A stretch of DNA of 29,244 nt from Saccoglossus kowalevskii. Its lineage: Eukaryota; Hemichordata; Enteropneusta; Harrimaniidae. A program made the position numbers and the translations under genes. Of this stretch, positions 16,754 to 28,673 are shown one piece after another (the first letter of the stretch is position 1; every line of letters begins with the position of its first letter). The DNA lies in the NCBI RefSeq assembly GCF_000003605.2, contig NW_003113472.1, positions 63,974 through 93,217 of the forward strand. The letters are read 5' to 3'. The notes below the pieces were generated by a model. It was not told where the DNA came from, made no database searches, and saw nothing but the letters and a program-made list of their open reading frames with translations.

Positions 16754-17939
16754 TACAATCTAGTGCAACCAGAGTGAATGCAGATATTAATTTTCCCAAA
16801 CCAGAATCATTGACATCCATTTATATATGACCTAGTTTCTTCTTGTACTCTGTGTCACCTTATCTTGGCAGGAAGAATTGCCATATTCTTATGACGCAGT
16901 AATACAAGTGAATCAACTGTGTTTAGAGATGACACGACAACAGCTGATGGAAACATTTTTTTCGCTACCCGGCAAGTCATATAGTGACAATTTTTTTTTT
17001 TTGAAGAACCCTTCACTTCTCATTTTTTTTTTTTAATTCTGGCCTCCCCCCCCCTCAAAAATCAAATGGTCAAACCCTAAATGAACATACATCTGTTGCA
17101 CTGTCAAACACAGTGTTAAATCGTGAAAAATGACCTGCAAAAGACGAAAATTAAGTTGTTAAACAAGATAGTCAAACATTCGTGCATTTAATATAATAAC
17201 TTTAGATACGAACACGTATCGAATATAATTTATACCAGGGCCGGATCGACCAAACTGTTTTGGGGCCGGAACGTCCAAACCAGGGCCGCAACAGACCAGG
17301 GCCGGATCGTCCTGACACCTTCTCGATATACACAATATGGAACGAAAGAAAGCTTTTAGCTAAATTGGTGGAGGTATATTGGCGAACTAGTCCGAGAAAA
17401 TATACAAACGACAAACGTATCCAAGTGATGTGAAATCATAGACGAAAGTGTGGCGGGATCACCAGCTGGTCGAGGCCGGTAGGCACTGGCATATTGTAAC
17501 CATGCAATGCGCTCGATGTTTTTCAAAATTAAAATTACAAACGCTGGAAATTTCTCTCATGTTGCGTCACTATTTCGATAAAACCAAATATAGTTCTGGC
17601 TCATGGTTGTTTATGATGATTTCACAACAACCTGGCTTTGGGCTAATGAATAATTTGTCCTTGACGAACAAAATCCGTTCACGTCGAATGACAAGCCGGT
17701 ATATTCCAGATTCAGTGTCAAAGGTCATAGGATAATGAGAGAGAATTTATTCAGCGTGGCAGCATGTTATCTTTTGTTTTACTACTAAAACTAGGTGTTA
17801 TAGAACTATCTCTGACGGATTCAATACATTGTGTTATAGAATTAATTTTCTATAGAATACAATCAGACAGTCGCAAATTAACTCTGGGAAACCAAAGTAA
17901 AATTATGAAATTAACTGATTGCAAATCTAACTTCTCCCA
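16754..17939. other. Spacer with repeat fragments and no recognised gene
   Basis: Contains the inverted partner of 13805-13850 (about 17041-17090), the direct partner of 13646-13715 (about 17148-17212) and a short GC-rich patch, 17236-17312, where GGGCCGGATCG occurs twice with related GGGCCG words between. Open frames at 17202-17414 (minus) and 17448-17735 (plus) give no recognisable product. Confidence 0.4.
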
Positions 17940-18680
17940 ACCACAGTAGAATGAATACGCATGCGTGGTGAACGTTTTGCGGCATTTCGTTCATTTGTCT
18001 CGAACGCGTTAAACAAGACGCAACTTCCACTTATTTTCTGTGTGGTTACGATTCAACCGGTATCGTTTTCCTTCAATGTGTAGGGATATCACGGTAGGTG
18101 GACTTTTTCTGTAATGTCGATCTTACTTTTGACACATTTTCAGAGCGAAATGTTGATTCAAAAGTGCGTTTCGGCATGTTTTAGTGAGCAGTGCCACGAC
18201 ACTGCTGCCAAGTAGTAGAGGTTTGATCGGTACTCGTACTATGTGGCTGGCTTTGTTTGATGTGTAAATGTTATGCGCCGGCTTGGGTGTAGCCAACATT
18301 TAAATAGGAATGCTACGTAGTGCCATAATATTTGCCGTTTTCTTCATCTGTTTAATCAACCAGGATTGTCGGACATGTGATGTGTTTTGATTTCTCTTGG
18401 TAAAAATTGATTATCCAGTCGATCGTTTCTAAAACATGAGACCATTTTAATGTATGTCGTATACATGTCGATGTGTGTCGCTATTATTGCAAAAACATTC
18501 AAGTGTCTGAACATTGTTCTTCGCACGCGCATTGGAATGATGTTCGAGAACTTTACATTTTTTTCTCCTGCTTTCACATTTGACACCCACCATCATATTA
18601 CCCGAGACTACGCCCGGATAACGTGCTGCAGTTTGATCACCACACATCTCTTCGTCGGATTACAGTATGACGATGTCTAC
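17940..18680. promoter_or_regulatory. CpG-richer island, possible promoter or 5' exon
   Basis: CG dinucleotides are visibly more frequent here than in neighbouring DNA (for example ACGCATGCGTGG, CTCGAACGCGTT, AACCGGTATCG, ATGCGCCGGC). A donor-like CACG|GTAGGT occurs near 18092. Invertebrate promoters are not always marked by CpG, no start codon leads into a recognisable protein, and the strand is unknown. It could mark the 5' end of a neighbouring gene or a decayed element. Confidence 0.2.
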
Positions 18681-18739
18681 AATTGTACAAGGAAAAAAGA
18701 ATATTCAGTTCTCGATTTACATTACAAATAAAAAAAACG

Positions 18740-20308
18740 TCACTTACAAAGGCCGACCTCGTATTTTTCCGATTTATTACAATCTTAAGTGTACCTCATT
18801 TTGAAGGTCGTGTAAATTATGTGTCCTTGGCCTGATATTGCAGGATAATAAACATATACATGTACCAATCCAAATAATGAAGCCCTGCATTTTTGTATTT
18901 TTTGGTTCAAAGCCGCTGTTTTGCTGATTCAGAAAGCATCGAAATCTCTGCACAATGGGAATTGTTATTTCAGAATTTGAGTAGAAAATTAAAATAAAAT
19001 GATTATACTTTATTGGAGTATTCATCATCATGAATCATTCTTGTAATGTAATTTTTTTTTTTGGAAGATGGAGTGAGAACGTCTTTTATTTGTGACTCAC
19101 TCTGTCATAACATATCATGTATCCCATATATTATTGCTGTTCAGTGTTATAATTTTCTATATCTTCATACAATGTCATAACAAATCCTGGCAATCAGATT
19201 GGCCCATGCAAGCAGATTGAACTTTTGACATTATGGCCAAGTATCACAAAATATGCCAATATGTATGTTGGTGGTTTTAATTGAATTATTAAAAATTGTA
19301 TTAATTCAAATAATTCTAGTGAAATGTGTTAAGAGATTATTTTTCACAGATTGTGAAATTCGATTTGACTTCAAAATTAGTCATTACTGGTATGTTACAA
19401 ATACATAACCATAGTGTTGGCTTCTCAATTGCAATGGGGTTAAGCTAACAGTAATCAGTGTCCATGAAAGACAATTTTTGTTTTGGAAACCTCACAAAAT
19501 ACAATTGCAGTCTTAGTTAGCATTTAGAAGCTGCAAAATAGATATATGGATAAACAGGATATCAAATTTGTGACCCCACAATATCAGATTTATTAAAATT
19601 GTCTAGCAATTTTCATTCGTTCTTCAACTTTAGCTCCTGACAAATGAAAATTACTACACTTGTTTAATAAATCTGATTGTAGAATCATATCCTTTATTGT
19701 TCATCATGAGCCATTATACTTATTTGTTTTTAATCTGCAAATGAGTTGCTAAATAATTGTTTACTGAATTGAATATGCAAAAATGAAAACAGCATAGTGA
19801 CAAAATCAATAATGCTTCTCTGCATCATGATTTGAAAACTCTAATGAGATGTTTTGTGTCTGTTTTATGACCGTGGTGGCATGAAATAGTTAAACCACTT
19901 TGAGAGTGCTGTGTCTGACACTGCACAATGTTGTGATTAAATAAGGTGAAGGGGGGCATCCTTCACTTTTGTCAAAACATTCAGTCTAGCCAATGTGCTG
20001 TTGTGTGTGACAAAACGCATTAGACATTAATTGCACAAACTTTGAATACAAAACCACCCCAATTTAGTACAGATGGAGGTGGCTGACACCATTAGTGCAG
20101 AAATTTCTGAAAAACTAAATTGTTTCCTGTGCCTAGCTATTTGAAAGTCCAAGGAAAGAACTTAACACCCAAACTAGTATTTGATATATGAATCCCAATT
20201 GTATTATACTTTGTCTAATTTTCAATACAAAATTGCCACTAGAGTAGAGCTTGACACGAGTGGAAATTATGTCATTGTTTTCATGGAAACTAGTTTGGAA
20301 AACTTTTA
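18740..20308. other. AT-rich stretch, no gene seen
   Basis: No exon, repeat array or transposon boundary is recognised. Open frames are short and have no recognisable product. Intronic or intergenic. Confidence 0.4.
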
Positions 20309-20801
20309 TTTCACAGGATTTCATGAAGGTGTGAATTTGTTCTATAGAGAATTATAAATATTTTATTATATTATAAACATTTATCCCAAAAGATTCTCGC
20401 GCTTCATTGAAATCCAAAGAAGCTGCTTTCAGTGGCCGTTAAAATCATTTGTTAATGTCCATCTTTGCAAGGTTTCATTGGCCGGTTTACTGCTATGAAC
20501 ACAAATACAAAAAAAAGTTGTTTATTACACTTGAAATACAGTCATTCATTTACTAAAATAAAATAAAAAGAATGCAAGTACACAGAGTAACGTTTGGCAA
20601 AAAATGTCCCATTGGGGAAAAAGCTAATGTCTAGGTGAGGTTCAAGGTTAAGTGACCCAGTAAAGTTCTATATGGGTAGTATTCATTGACTAAGACTTAT
20701 GATTGGTCTAGTTGTTTTCCATCGCTGGTTGAAATTCATGAGCATTTATAAATATTTATTAATATGAAACAAATTCACGCCTTCATGAAATTTGGTGTTC
20801 G
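20309..20801. mobile_element. Inverted-repeat pair, possible ~490-bp MITE
   Basis: ATTTCATGAAGGTGTGAATT (from 20319) is matched in reverse complement by a stretch ending near 20791 that reads AATTCACGCCTTCATGAAAT. Arms of about 25 bp share all but one base, and the AT-rich words inside them (ATAAATATTT) also pair loosely. No target duplication was identified, so the outer boundary is uncertain. Confidence 0.45.
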
Positions 20802-21998
20802 TCTTTTCATTTCATGGAATCTTTTTTAAATATCATGAACTATAGTACTTATAAAATTTCTTCATTTTTAGTTCTGATGGTTGACTTTTGTAGCCTTCAA
20901 TCAGTTGTTGGCCATAATCAGAATAAATGCTGAAATAAACAATATAGCCTAATGTGTATACAGTAATATATTCTAAATTACCTAGTTCATATCTCTATGC
21001 AATGTGATTGAACATGGTCTTTTATTTCCCACTGTTACTGTTTTTTTTATTCCCTTGGCAACTTAGGATATATGTTGCTTCAGTCACATGTTTGACTCTA
21101 CACATTTCAGCGACCCCAGCATATGTCACATTTTTATCTTTTGTAAGTGAAAACAAGCAAATTTAAATATATTACAATACTGTATTTTTTTTCATCTGAG
21201 ACTTGTGTAGTTTTTGTTTCCTTCGAGTGACCTGACCTTCAGTGTCCGTCCGGTCAAGTGAAAAATTGAAACTGGTTTAAGCTTTCCACTTCAGTGTAAT
21301 TACATTAAAAAATGTTCACCAATTTTAAAATACTGAATATTTATACATTAATCACTGTTTCAGGACATGATTTGTACCAGTCTTCTGCTTTATAGAGGCT
21401 GTGTTTGCTTTGAACTTTAGTATTAATGTAATCCTTGAACACTGGGAAAACCTAACCCTGCAGTATTTGCTCTATTAGAAGCACATCTGCAATGAAAAAT
21501 ACATATGAACCAAAAAAATGCATTTACCTAATCCTGGTTTACCTGATCCTTAAAATATGACAATAAGACACAATAAGCACATTCACTACTAACTGCAAAT
21601 GATCTGCTAACAGAATAAACATGGCAACAGTTGCATACAATAAATATTGTTACTGTGCATATGCAGTTAAAACTGTTAAGTACAGTATAGGTTTTGACAC
21701 GCCCATAACATATGAAGCACTGATCAGGGAACTGAATATAATAAATAAACATCAAAACAGACATTGTGCAATTAGTCCCGGAAAGGATATAATTCATGTG
21801 ACAGTCTGCTCATTATACCGATAGTGTCATGTAATTATTCGGCTGACATGTTAAATTTGCTTGTACAACTTTTGTAGCAGCAAGATTAGCACTTATAAGG
21901 TTTATAATCATGCTCTTGGAAAATTAAATTGTTAGATAGATGTCCTATAACTGAAAATGTTCATTGGTTTTAATATTTGCATCCATGTATCTGAATGT
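20802..21998. other. AT-rich stretch, no gene seen, one MITE end
   Basis: At about 21465-21492 a single CAGTATTTGCTCTATTAGAA end related to the TGCTCTATTAG MITEs is present; no matching second end was found. The open frame at 21621-21824 gives no recognisable protein. Confidence 0.4.
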
Positions 21999-22016
21999 GG
22001 GTGGGTGGGTGGGTGG
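21999..22016 (+). other. G-quadruplex-capable GGGT repeat
   Basis: Four GGG runs separated by single T bases (GGGTGGGTGGGTGGGTGG), the tightest G4 pattern. It may just be a short microsatellite. Confidence 0.8.
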
Positions 22017-23692
22017 CTGTTCTGCATTCACTTTCCCGTCATGGTGAACAATGATGAAAATCCCTGATTATTATTTTATATGAGTAAAGAGTGAAGGCAA
22101 AATTCAGTTTCATAAATTGAGATTTGATTTGTCTAGCTTATTTAATGTAGTTTATCTTGGCCATATATGACACACTTCATGGCATTCACCCAAGACTTCT
22201 CCAATTAATTCAATAAATTTATTTTCATTATATTTTTCGTTGAGTTGTGCAATTATTTAGAATTTTCAGTGTACATCAATGACATCAACATGCAACTTCT
22301 TGTTGATAGCTTAAAATCGAGTCTTCAGTCTCATGATGGTAAATTCGATATTGCTCTCATTTTTTCTCCTGCTAATTAAAAAATGGTAAATTTTCAGATT
22401 AAAAACTAGTGATCACAAAAACATTGGTTTCATGCAAGGAAATTCACAGATTTTTATCTGAAGAGAAACGCCCTACCTTAATGCCTATGCAGGTTGTTTG
22501 CCCTCTTGGCAGAATGGAGGTTTTGTAAATTAGTCTGATGTACACCTATCTATAGTGCTGTTGGTGATAATAATAATCCTCCATTAATGCATAACCATCT
22601 GTTGTTCACAGTGCTATTATGCATTTGGATTGATACCCACATTATAAGAACATTTGTGTATACTTTTGATAATATTATACTTGTAAAAATTATTTCTAAT
22701 AATAAACTTCCTTGATTTATTAGTGGTTTGTGCGTCATTCATGTGGCCCAAAAATAACTGTTAATCTAATATTGCCTGGTCGAATACTGGTATATCTCGT
22801 ACAACATTAATCTAATATTGCTGGTAGAAATATATGTTAATGCATTTTGCTATTAATTGCAGCAAGATATTAAATTAATAGTTGATAATTTTAAAGAAGA
22901 TTTTGGATTGAACATTGGCAGCCTTCATAATTGTATCAACATCTTCAGTTTTTTTATCCATGATATGAGAATGCTTTGAGATGAGTAATACTACTTTTCA
23001 TGTGCTTGATGAACAGAAAAATATAAATATTTTACAATGTAAACAAAATAAAAAGACAATGGGTTTTATTGAATGCTGATTATAGATAATGAAAATGTGA
23101 TTCAGTTTCATTTTCGTCTGACAATTTTACCTCAACTAAGCTGTATGTGGGCAGATGTAAGTAGACAACTATAATTATCTAATGCTATACTGCATATATG
23201 GCAAAATGTCAACTGACCCTATTGAAGATTAAAGTACTATCTGGTACTGGTGGGCATATCTATTTCACCTACAAGGTTTCATTTATGTCATTGATACACT
23301 ATTAATTTGAAAAAAAATCATCAAATCTAGGAGCTGTTCTTAAGGGTCACTGCACTATTAAGAAAATGCATATTTTTTTTTGTGTGTGAATATTTCAATT
23401 ACATGTTAGTTAATTTCAATGATGTACCTTTTATTAATATCGTTTTTGAATTGTCACTTTTAATAAGCATTTTAGCTAAAAAGATTATTTTGTAATAATT
23501 TGTATTGGAGCAAATTATAAGTATGCAATCCTACACTTGATCTTGAGTCATAAGAGTTTTATTGATTAAATAATTATCTAGATTGTCTGACAGTTGTGCT
23601 TTTAAAATTGACGTGCCATAGTGTTGCCTTTTATGTATAAAATCAGATTTCAGACTCAGGAATTCTGAACATGAAAATGTTTCACCATCTCT
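22017..23692. other. AT-rich stretch, no gene seen
   Basis: No coding exon or defined repeat is recognised. A short ATA/ATT run lies near 22566. Confidence 0.4.
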
Positions 23693-23814
23693 GCTATATT
23701 GTTCTATTAGAAGTACATCTCTGAACTAAAAAATTGTTACTATTAAGTAGTGGGTCATTAAAATACAATTCTGTCATGTATGTAAGCAAGTGTGCTTCTA
23801 TTAAAGCAAATGGG
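23693..23814. mobile_element. MITE with CTATTAGAAG ends, diverged copy
   Basis: The left end reads ATATTGTTCTATTAGAAGTA and the right end, reversed, CCATTTGCTTTAATAGAAGC. Both resemble the element at 16593-16751 and the single end at about 21465. The length is about 122 bp. Boundaries are approximate because the flanking TA is unclear. Confidence 0.5.
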
Positions 23815-25881
23815 TTAACACAAGACTGCAATTTGTGCAATGTCGTCATACCCCCTTAGATAACTCTTTTGCAGGAATTATTAACACTTGGTATCTATAA
23901 AAACTGATTGTTAGTGAGCTAAACTCTACCACAAGGTGTTATATTTACACTTGCCCAGGGGTTCCCTCCCAACTACACCACATGTAGTTATTAAACCACT
24001 AAATATGTGTATCCCTGACCCTGCTAATATTTCACCTTCAGTGTCCACAGTCAGTGGATTCCCAGACATTGATTGTATAAATATAGCACACGACTAATCT
24101 GAATATGTTAAGTCTGAAAAATGGATGTAATAAGTTTTTCCCTACATGCTATACATTTTCACAATGATAAAAATTTGACTACCCAATGCTTTATGATGTT
24201 GTAATAAATTTATTATTGACATGCTTAATGAGAATATTTAACAGTATTTCCACACTGTGGATAGTAAGTAACCGGACAACATTCACACGTCCTGTTCTTT
24301 GACCCAGCCTTCCAGTTGCAGACAGTGTAATCTCGTTTTCTATACAAGTTATGCGCTGCTCTCTCATTCATGGGAGGACTGTTCTCTATCACTGTCTTTA
24401 CTGTTCAAATCCAATCAGTTAAAATAGAGGTTGTAAATAATGGGACCTTTAGGTCGACTGACATCATTTGATGATGATCATTACATAGCACTTGCGTCAA
24501 TTCTCTGTTGTGGCAATAACCTCCCTAGTTTACTGCCGTCCACAGTTTACTGCCGGCCGGCACCATCTAATATCTTGGAGGCTTAATATCGCTTGTAATA
24601 CTTTGCCTAAATGTTGGAAGTCAAACAGGTTTTGGTGATTGTGAATCCCTGTCGTATTAGTAGTGCCCAAAGAATTCATTTATTCTTGCTGTGGCATCCA
24701 TGGGCAGCAAAGCAGTTTTATAGACTTATACATTGTATGCCAAGGATTGTTACCAGTGTGGTAAATTGGTTTAATTTTCACCAGTCAATTTTTGCGTTGA
24801 TTTCACAGCATTCTTGGAATGAAATTTATCCATTGTCAGGGAGATTCACTGTCCCTATGAAGAGTTCAAACCTTCAAATTTTATGAGAACTTTTTTTTCA
24901 GACAAAGATATAAAATTCTTGGTAATAGTATCGACAGCACAATAGAGTTACACCACTAACTTTGTTCTCGTATGCATATACGTGTACAATGTAATTTAGA
25001 TATTTTTATCATTCTTGTGTTGTCATTTTTAGCTTATTGTGGTACCTGTAAATTTTCTTTCCTTTCCATCTGTTGGCATTCAATACATTTCCGGTGTAAG
25101 TTTATTTTAATTTTAGTTGTTTTCTTGTTCTATATGTACTGTTTCAGGTGTTTTTTGATGTAAGTATTTTGCATGTTTTTTTGTGTTTTTTTTAGCCAAA
25201 ATGCTTTTGTGAATGTTGTGTTTTATAATGCAACAAAATTCTGCACATACTGCAGAATATTTTTAATCTTTCATAATTGTAGAGGAATTACCCTAGTTGT
25301 CTTCGTGTCCACTTGGGACCCACTCAGCTTGAGTCGGAGTTTATCATTCAATTGACCTGAACATGGCTGTCAGTATGCATGGGTTCTGTACATGGGTCTG
25401 ATGCTACAAATCTCATGGTATTTCTAATTTCAAGGGTTTGTGATATCCACTTATATAATAAATTCTTGTTATTAATGGCAAAGAAGACTAAGAATTCCTT
25501 CATTGCCCATCTCTGCCTTGTCCATCTATACATTGTTCTTTTAAGTTTACCACTGACACTATTTTGACACGTTCCAAGGGTTCACACACTATTATCAGCA
25601 GAATTTGATCTCAGCTTTATATTGAAGATAAAAATGCTTTGTTTCAACCATTCAGAAAATTTACATTTATTTTCGTGTTTTTTGTCAACTTGATTTGGCA
25701 TGTGTCTAATTTGTTCCAACATTTTAAATTGATGATCCATAGAACTGAAATTTTCTTGTTTTTTTGTGTCTAATTATTGCTCTCAAACCATATTTACAGC
25801 AAACATTTTACACACTGTTGACAAATAAATTGTACATTTCATGAATGGATTCTAATATTATTATACTGTCACTGCCAGCCC
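23815..25881. other. Stretch without recognised gene
   Basis: AT-rich, with a less AT-rich patch around 24270-24600 that contains TTTACTGCCGTCCACAGTTTACTGCCGGCCGG (short direct repeat of TTTACTGCCG; given here in two parts would read the same). Open frames at 24611-24886, 24972-25163 and 25379-25567 have no recognisable product. Confidence 0.35.
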
Positions 25882-26206
25882 TTAAAGTGCCTGTGCAATG
25901 CCCACCCTCGCGTTTCTCATTTTAGATCTGTATCCCACTGAAATGGGCAGTTATTGATTTTTTTTGCTGAAAATGATTACTCGTATCCAAGTAAATTTGG
26001 GATATTTCTCGTGTTGTAGCCACGCCCACCTATCCTGAAACGACAGACTGTTTTCGGATTTTTTACTCTTGCCGAAAGTGCGTCACCAAATGCCAAAATG
26101 TGAAAGGAAGTCATACCCCTGAGCCGTTATAACACTGGTCATTCAGTATACTTTTAAACGATATACATTTTTCAGTCGGCGTTTTTTTTCTTTCTTTTTT
26201 TGTCTA

Positions 26207-26415
26207 CTGTAGAATACTTTATTTTCGCTTAGAATTTATTTTCACTATTTTCGCTGAAGGGATGATTCCGTGAAAATAAAAATCCAGCGAATATACTTTT
26301 TTCCCTATATTTCACATTAAACTCATCAAAAATCAGTGAAAATAAATTCCATAGAAAACGCCCAAAAAGCCTTTTCAGCGAAAATTAATTCCAGCGAAAA
26401 TAAAGTATTCCACAG
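26207..26415 (-). mobile_element. TA-flanked MITE family 1, copy 2, nested in TTAA element
   Basis: This 209-bp element starts CTGTAGAATACTTTATTTTC and ends ATAAAGTATTCCACAG, with TA at 26205-26206 and 26416-26417. It is the close reverse complement of 2312-2519. The homologous position in copy A (around 245-251 on the opposite strand) shows an uninterrupted GACTATTTT with a single TA, so the boundaries and the TA duplication are directly supported by an empty site. Confidence 0.93.
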
Positions 26416-27146
26416 TATTTTCTTTTTCTTTTTTGAGAGAGAGTTTTTAGCTGTTGTGTTGTGGGCAGTTGCAGTGAAACGTATAGTCATATTGTAAGTA
26501 TTCACACGTTTCTAATCGATCCGAAGGTGCGACATCAGTGGACGAAAGCCACTTAACCCCAGATTCATTTTTTGGAAAAACTGTCCTCGTCCATGAAAAA
26601 AACAACTAGGTTTAAAGAGAAACGTTGACAACATAAACCTGGCGCAACACTTTTGAAAGAAATAAATTCCGGACCATGATAAAAGGTAGCAATAATTTTG
26701 ACAGTGACACGAAAACGAAGCGTCGGACAAACAGGAAATTACACAGCCCTTACACACTGCTAATTGTTTTCATTTTCGAAGTCTAAAAGTTTCTGAATTG
26801 TTTGGTGATTGGTGTTGAATGTCGAATTCACACCTCTGTTCTTTTTTACCTCCATGCTTGCAGCTTGATCTGCGTAATAATTTATGAAATAAGAATCCGG
26901 GCTTGGTCAATGTGTTTCCACCAAATAAAGTTTTAATATGTTATAATTATGACAATCATGCCATGGATCACGCTAACTCGAATCTACTCTGAATTTATCT
27001 GTATGTGTGTCGATCTCGATTATTTTTGTTATTCAATTAAACGCCGCTTTTAACGCACTTGCCCTTGTCGTGACCCGACATTCACCTATTTCAACAAACA
27101 TTTCAATTCATTTCCACGCGGCTGTCATTTATTTAGTAACTGTGAT

Positions 27147-27482
27147 TTGTTTTTTTTAAAATTATTTTATAGTGACCAATATGGTCTAATGTTTAGAATG
27201 TCAAAATATGTTCTCTTTTATTTTAATTTTGAAAGTTTTACTCAGACGATCGATGAAATAAAACAGTGTAGTGACGTGCCTAGTAACCTGCTAAATAACG
27301 AGATAATTTTGACGTCAAATTTTATTTTGTCCAGCGACAGTGTACAAACGTGCGCCGGTGACGATCACGGTGACCAGCTACACCAGAACGAATATATTTT
27401 GCATCTAACTCAACCCCATGCAACAAAAATTGATACTATGTGTTCATTATGGTCCATTCCTCCTCGACGAACAAGTACATAA
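27147..27482 (+). CDS. Hypothetical ORF inside the TTAA element
   Basis: The frame is open for 111 codons and ends with TAA at 27480-27482. The first in-frame codons follow a T-rich tract ending in TATAG near 27171, which could be a splice acceptor, so a terminal exon is possible. The second half is rich in acidic and polar residues (SSDSVQTCAGDDHGDQ) and less AT-rich than its surroundings. I recognise no domain. It lies wholly within the transposon at 25886-27786, so it could be a remnant of an element-encoded protein, captured host sequence or chance. Confidence 0.2.
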   Translation: MFFLKLFYSDQYGLMFRMSKYVLFYFNFESFTQTIDEIKQCSDVPSNLLNNEIILTSNFILSSDSVQTCAGDDHGDQLHQNEYILHLTQPHATKIDTMCSLWSIPPRRTST

Positions 27483-27790
27483 GTGAAAATTTAGTCAAAG
27501 ACGAGAAAACTGTAGAAGAAATTTGTCTTATTTACACGTATCGGCAATGCAAGCTGCCATGCGACTTCCCCTTCTGATGTCACAAGGGGAATTTCTGTAT
27601 GCAAATAAGAAGCTAATGAAGAGCCTCGTTTTAAAATACACAAAAATAAAGTTGCCGTAGATTGAGTTTAAAACACATTTTTTCACTTAAAAAAATAATT
27701 CATGCTTAGAAACATAAAAAAATAATAATATTTGTGTATCAATGGATAATTTTAGGCATGAAAATAGCAGCCATTTCACAGGCACTTTAA

Positions 27791-28263
27791 TAGTGAATAA
27801 GCGAGACTATGCACACAGGAGTAAATAAAAAACAACCATGAAAATGACGATGTTGCTGTTGAAATATTCACAGGTATATGAAATCCACTGTAGTAGTTTG
27901 AGTAGTTGTAGTGTGAAAATACACATTAAAATTTAGTGATTCTGTTGGTGTAGTGCACCTTCATCTAAAAAGGTCTTTGAAATTACAATTATGTTATCTT
28001 TTGATAGTTCAAATTATTATCTACAGTAGTGATACCTATATGAGGTAGGTTTCAAATGAAACGGTCAAGTAAAAACAATGTGTCACTGATGAGGATTATT
28101 TTGAAAAATTTTTCAGACAAGTTGATGCAAGTAATGCTTTATATTAGACAGGAAAGCTTCATATACCGAAAAATGCTTAATTTTGATAATTTGATGAAAT
28201 ATATGAAAAAAAAATTTTGTGAAAGTCACTGACACTTCTTGTAAAATACCAGAAATATTTTTG
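27791..28263. other. Spacer, no gene seen
   Basis: AT-rich sequence between the TTAA element and the 32-bp array, with nothing recognised. Confidence 0.4.
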
Positions 28264-28673
28264 CTGCTTCATGTAAATTTGTTTACATTTTTCACGAAAT
28301 TCTATAAAATTTTTTTACATTTTTCATGAAATTCTATAAAATTTGTTTACATTTTTCACGAAATTCTATAAAATTTGTTTACATTTTTCACGAAATTCTA
28401 TAAAATTTGTTTACATTTTTCACGAAATTCTATAAAATTTGTTTACATTTTTCACAAAATTCTATAAAATTTGTTTACATTTTTCACAAAATTCTATAAA
28501 ATTTGTTTACATTTTTCACGAAATTCTATAAAATTTGTTTACATTTTTCACGAAATTCTATAAAATTTGTTTACACTTTTCACGAAATTCTATCAAATTT
28601 GTTTACATTTTTCACGAAATTCTATAAAATTTGTTTACAATTTTCACTGACCCACAAAATTCTATAAAATTTG
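28264..28673. repeat. 32-bp minisatellite, about 12 units
   Basis: The unit is AAATTTGTTTACATTTTTCA plus CGAAATTCTATA, 32 bp. Twelve copies of AAATTCTAT can be counted. Variation is slight (CACG/CACA/CATG before AAATTC), and the last unit contains a short insertion (CTGACCCA). Edge units are less regular. It is non-coding. Confidence 0.95.

Larger units (their letters stand above)
25886..27786 (+). mobile_element. TTAA-flanked DNA transposon, copy B, complete
   Basis: The 1901-bp element lies between TTAA at 25882-25885 and TTAA at 27787-27790. The left end reads AGTGCCTGTGCAATG and the right end, reversed, AGTGCCTGTGAAATG, a 15-bp inverted repeat with one mismatch. Its left 792 bp match the reverse complement of 1-566 once a nested MITE is removed. 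No transposase is recognisable, so it is probably non-autonomous. A 111-codon open frame lies at 27147-27482. TTAA duplication suggests mobilisation by a piggyBac-like or other TTAA-specific transposase; the family is not identified. Confidence 0.8.

Noticed and set aside
24611-24886. 91-codon ORF as a possible gene
   Set aside because: No domain, no splice context and no repeat of the frame elsewhere. The length is within chance expectation for an AT-rich window of this size.
26512-26757. Minus-strand 81-codon ORF in the TTAA element
   Set aside because: The homologous part of copy A differs by indels that break the frame, and the peptide has no recognisable domain.
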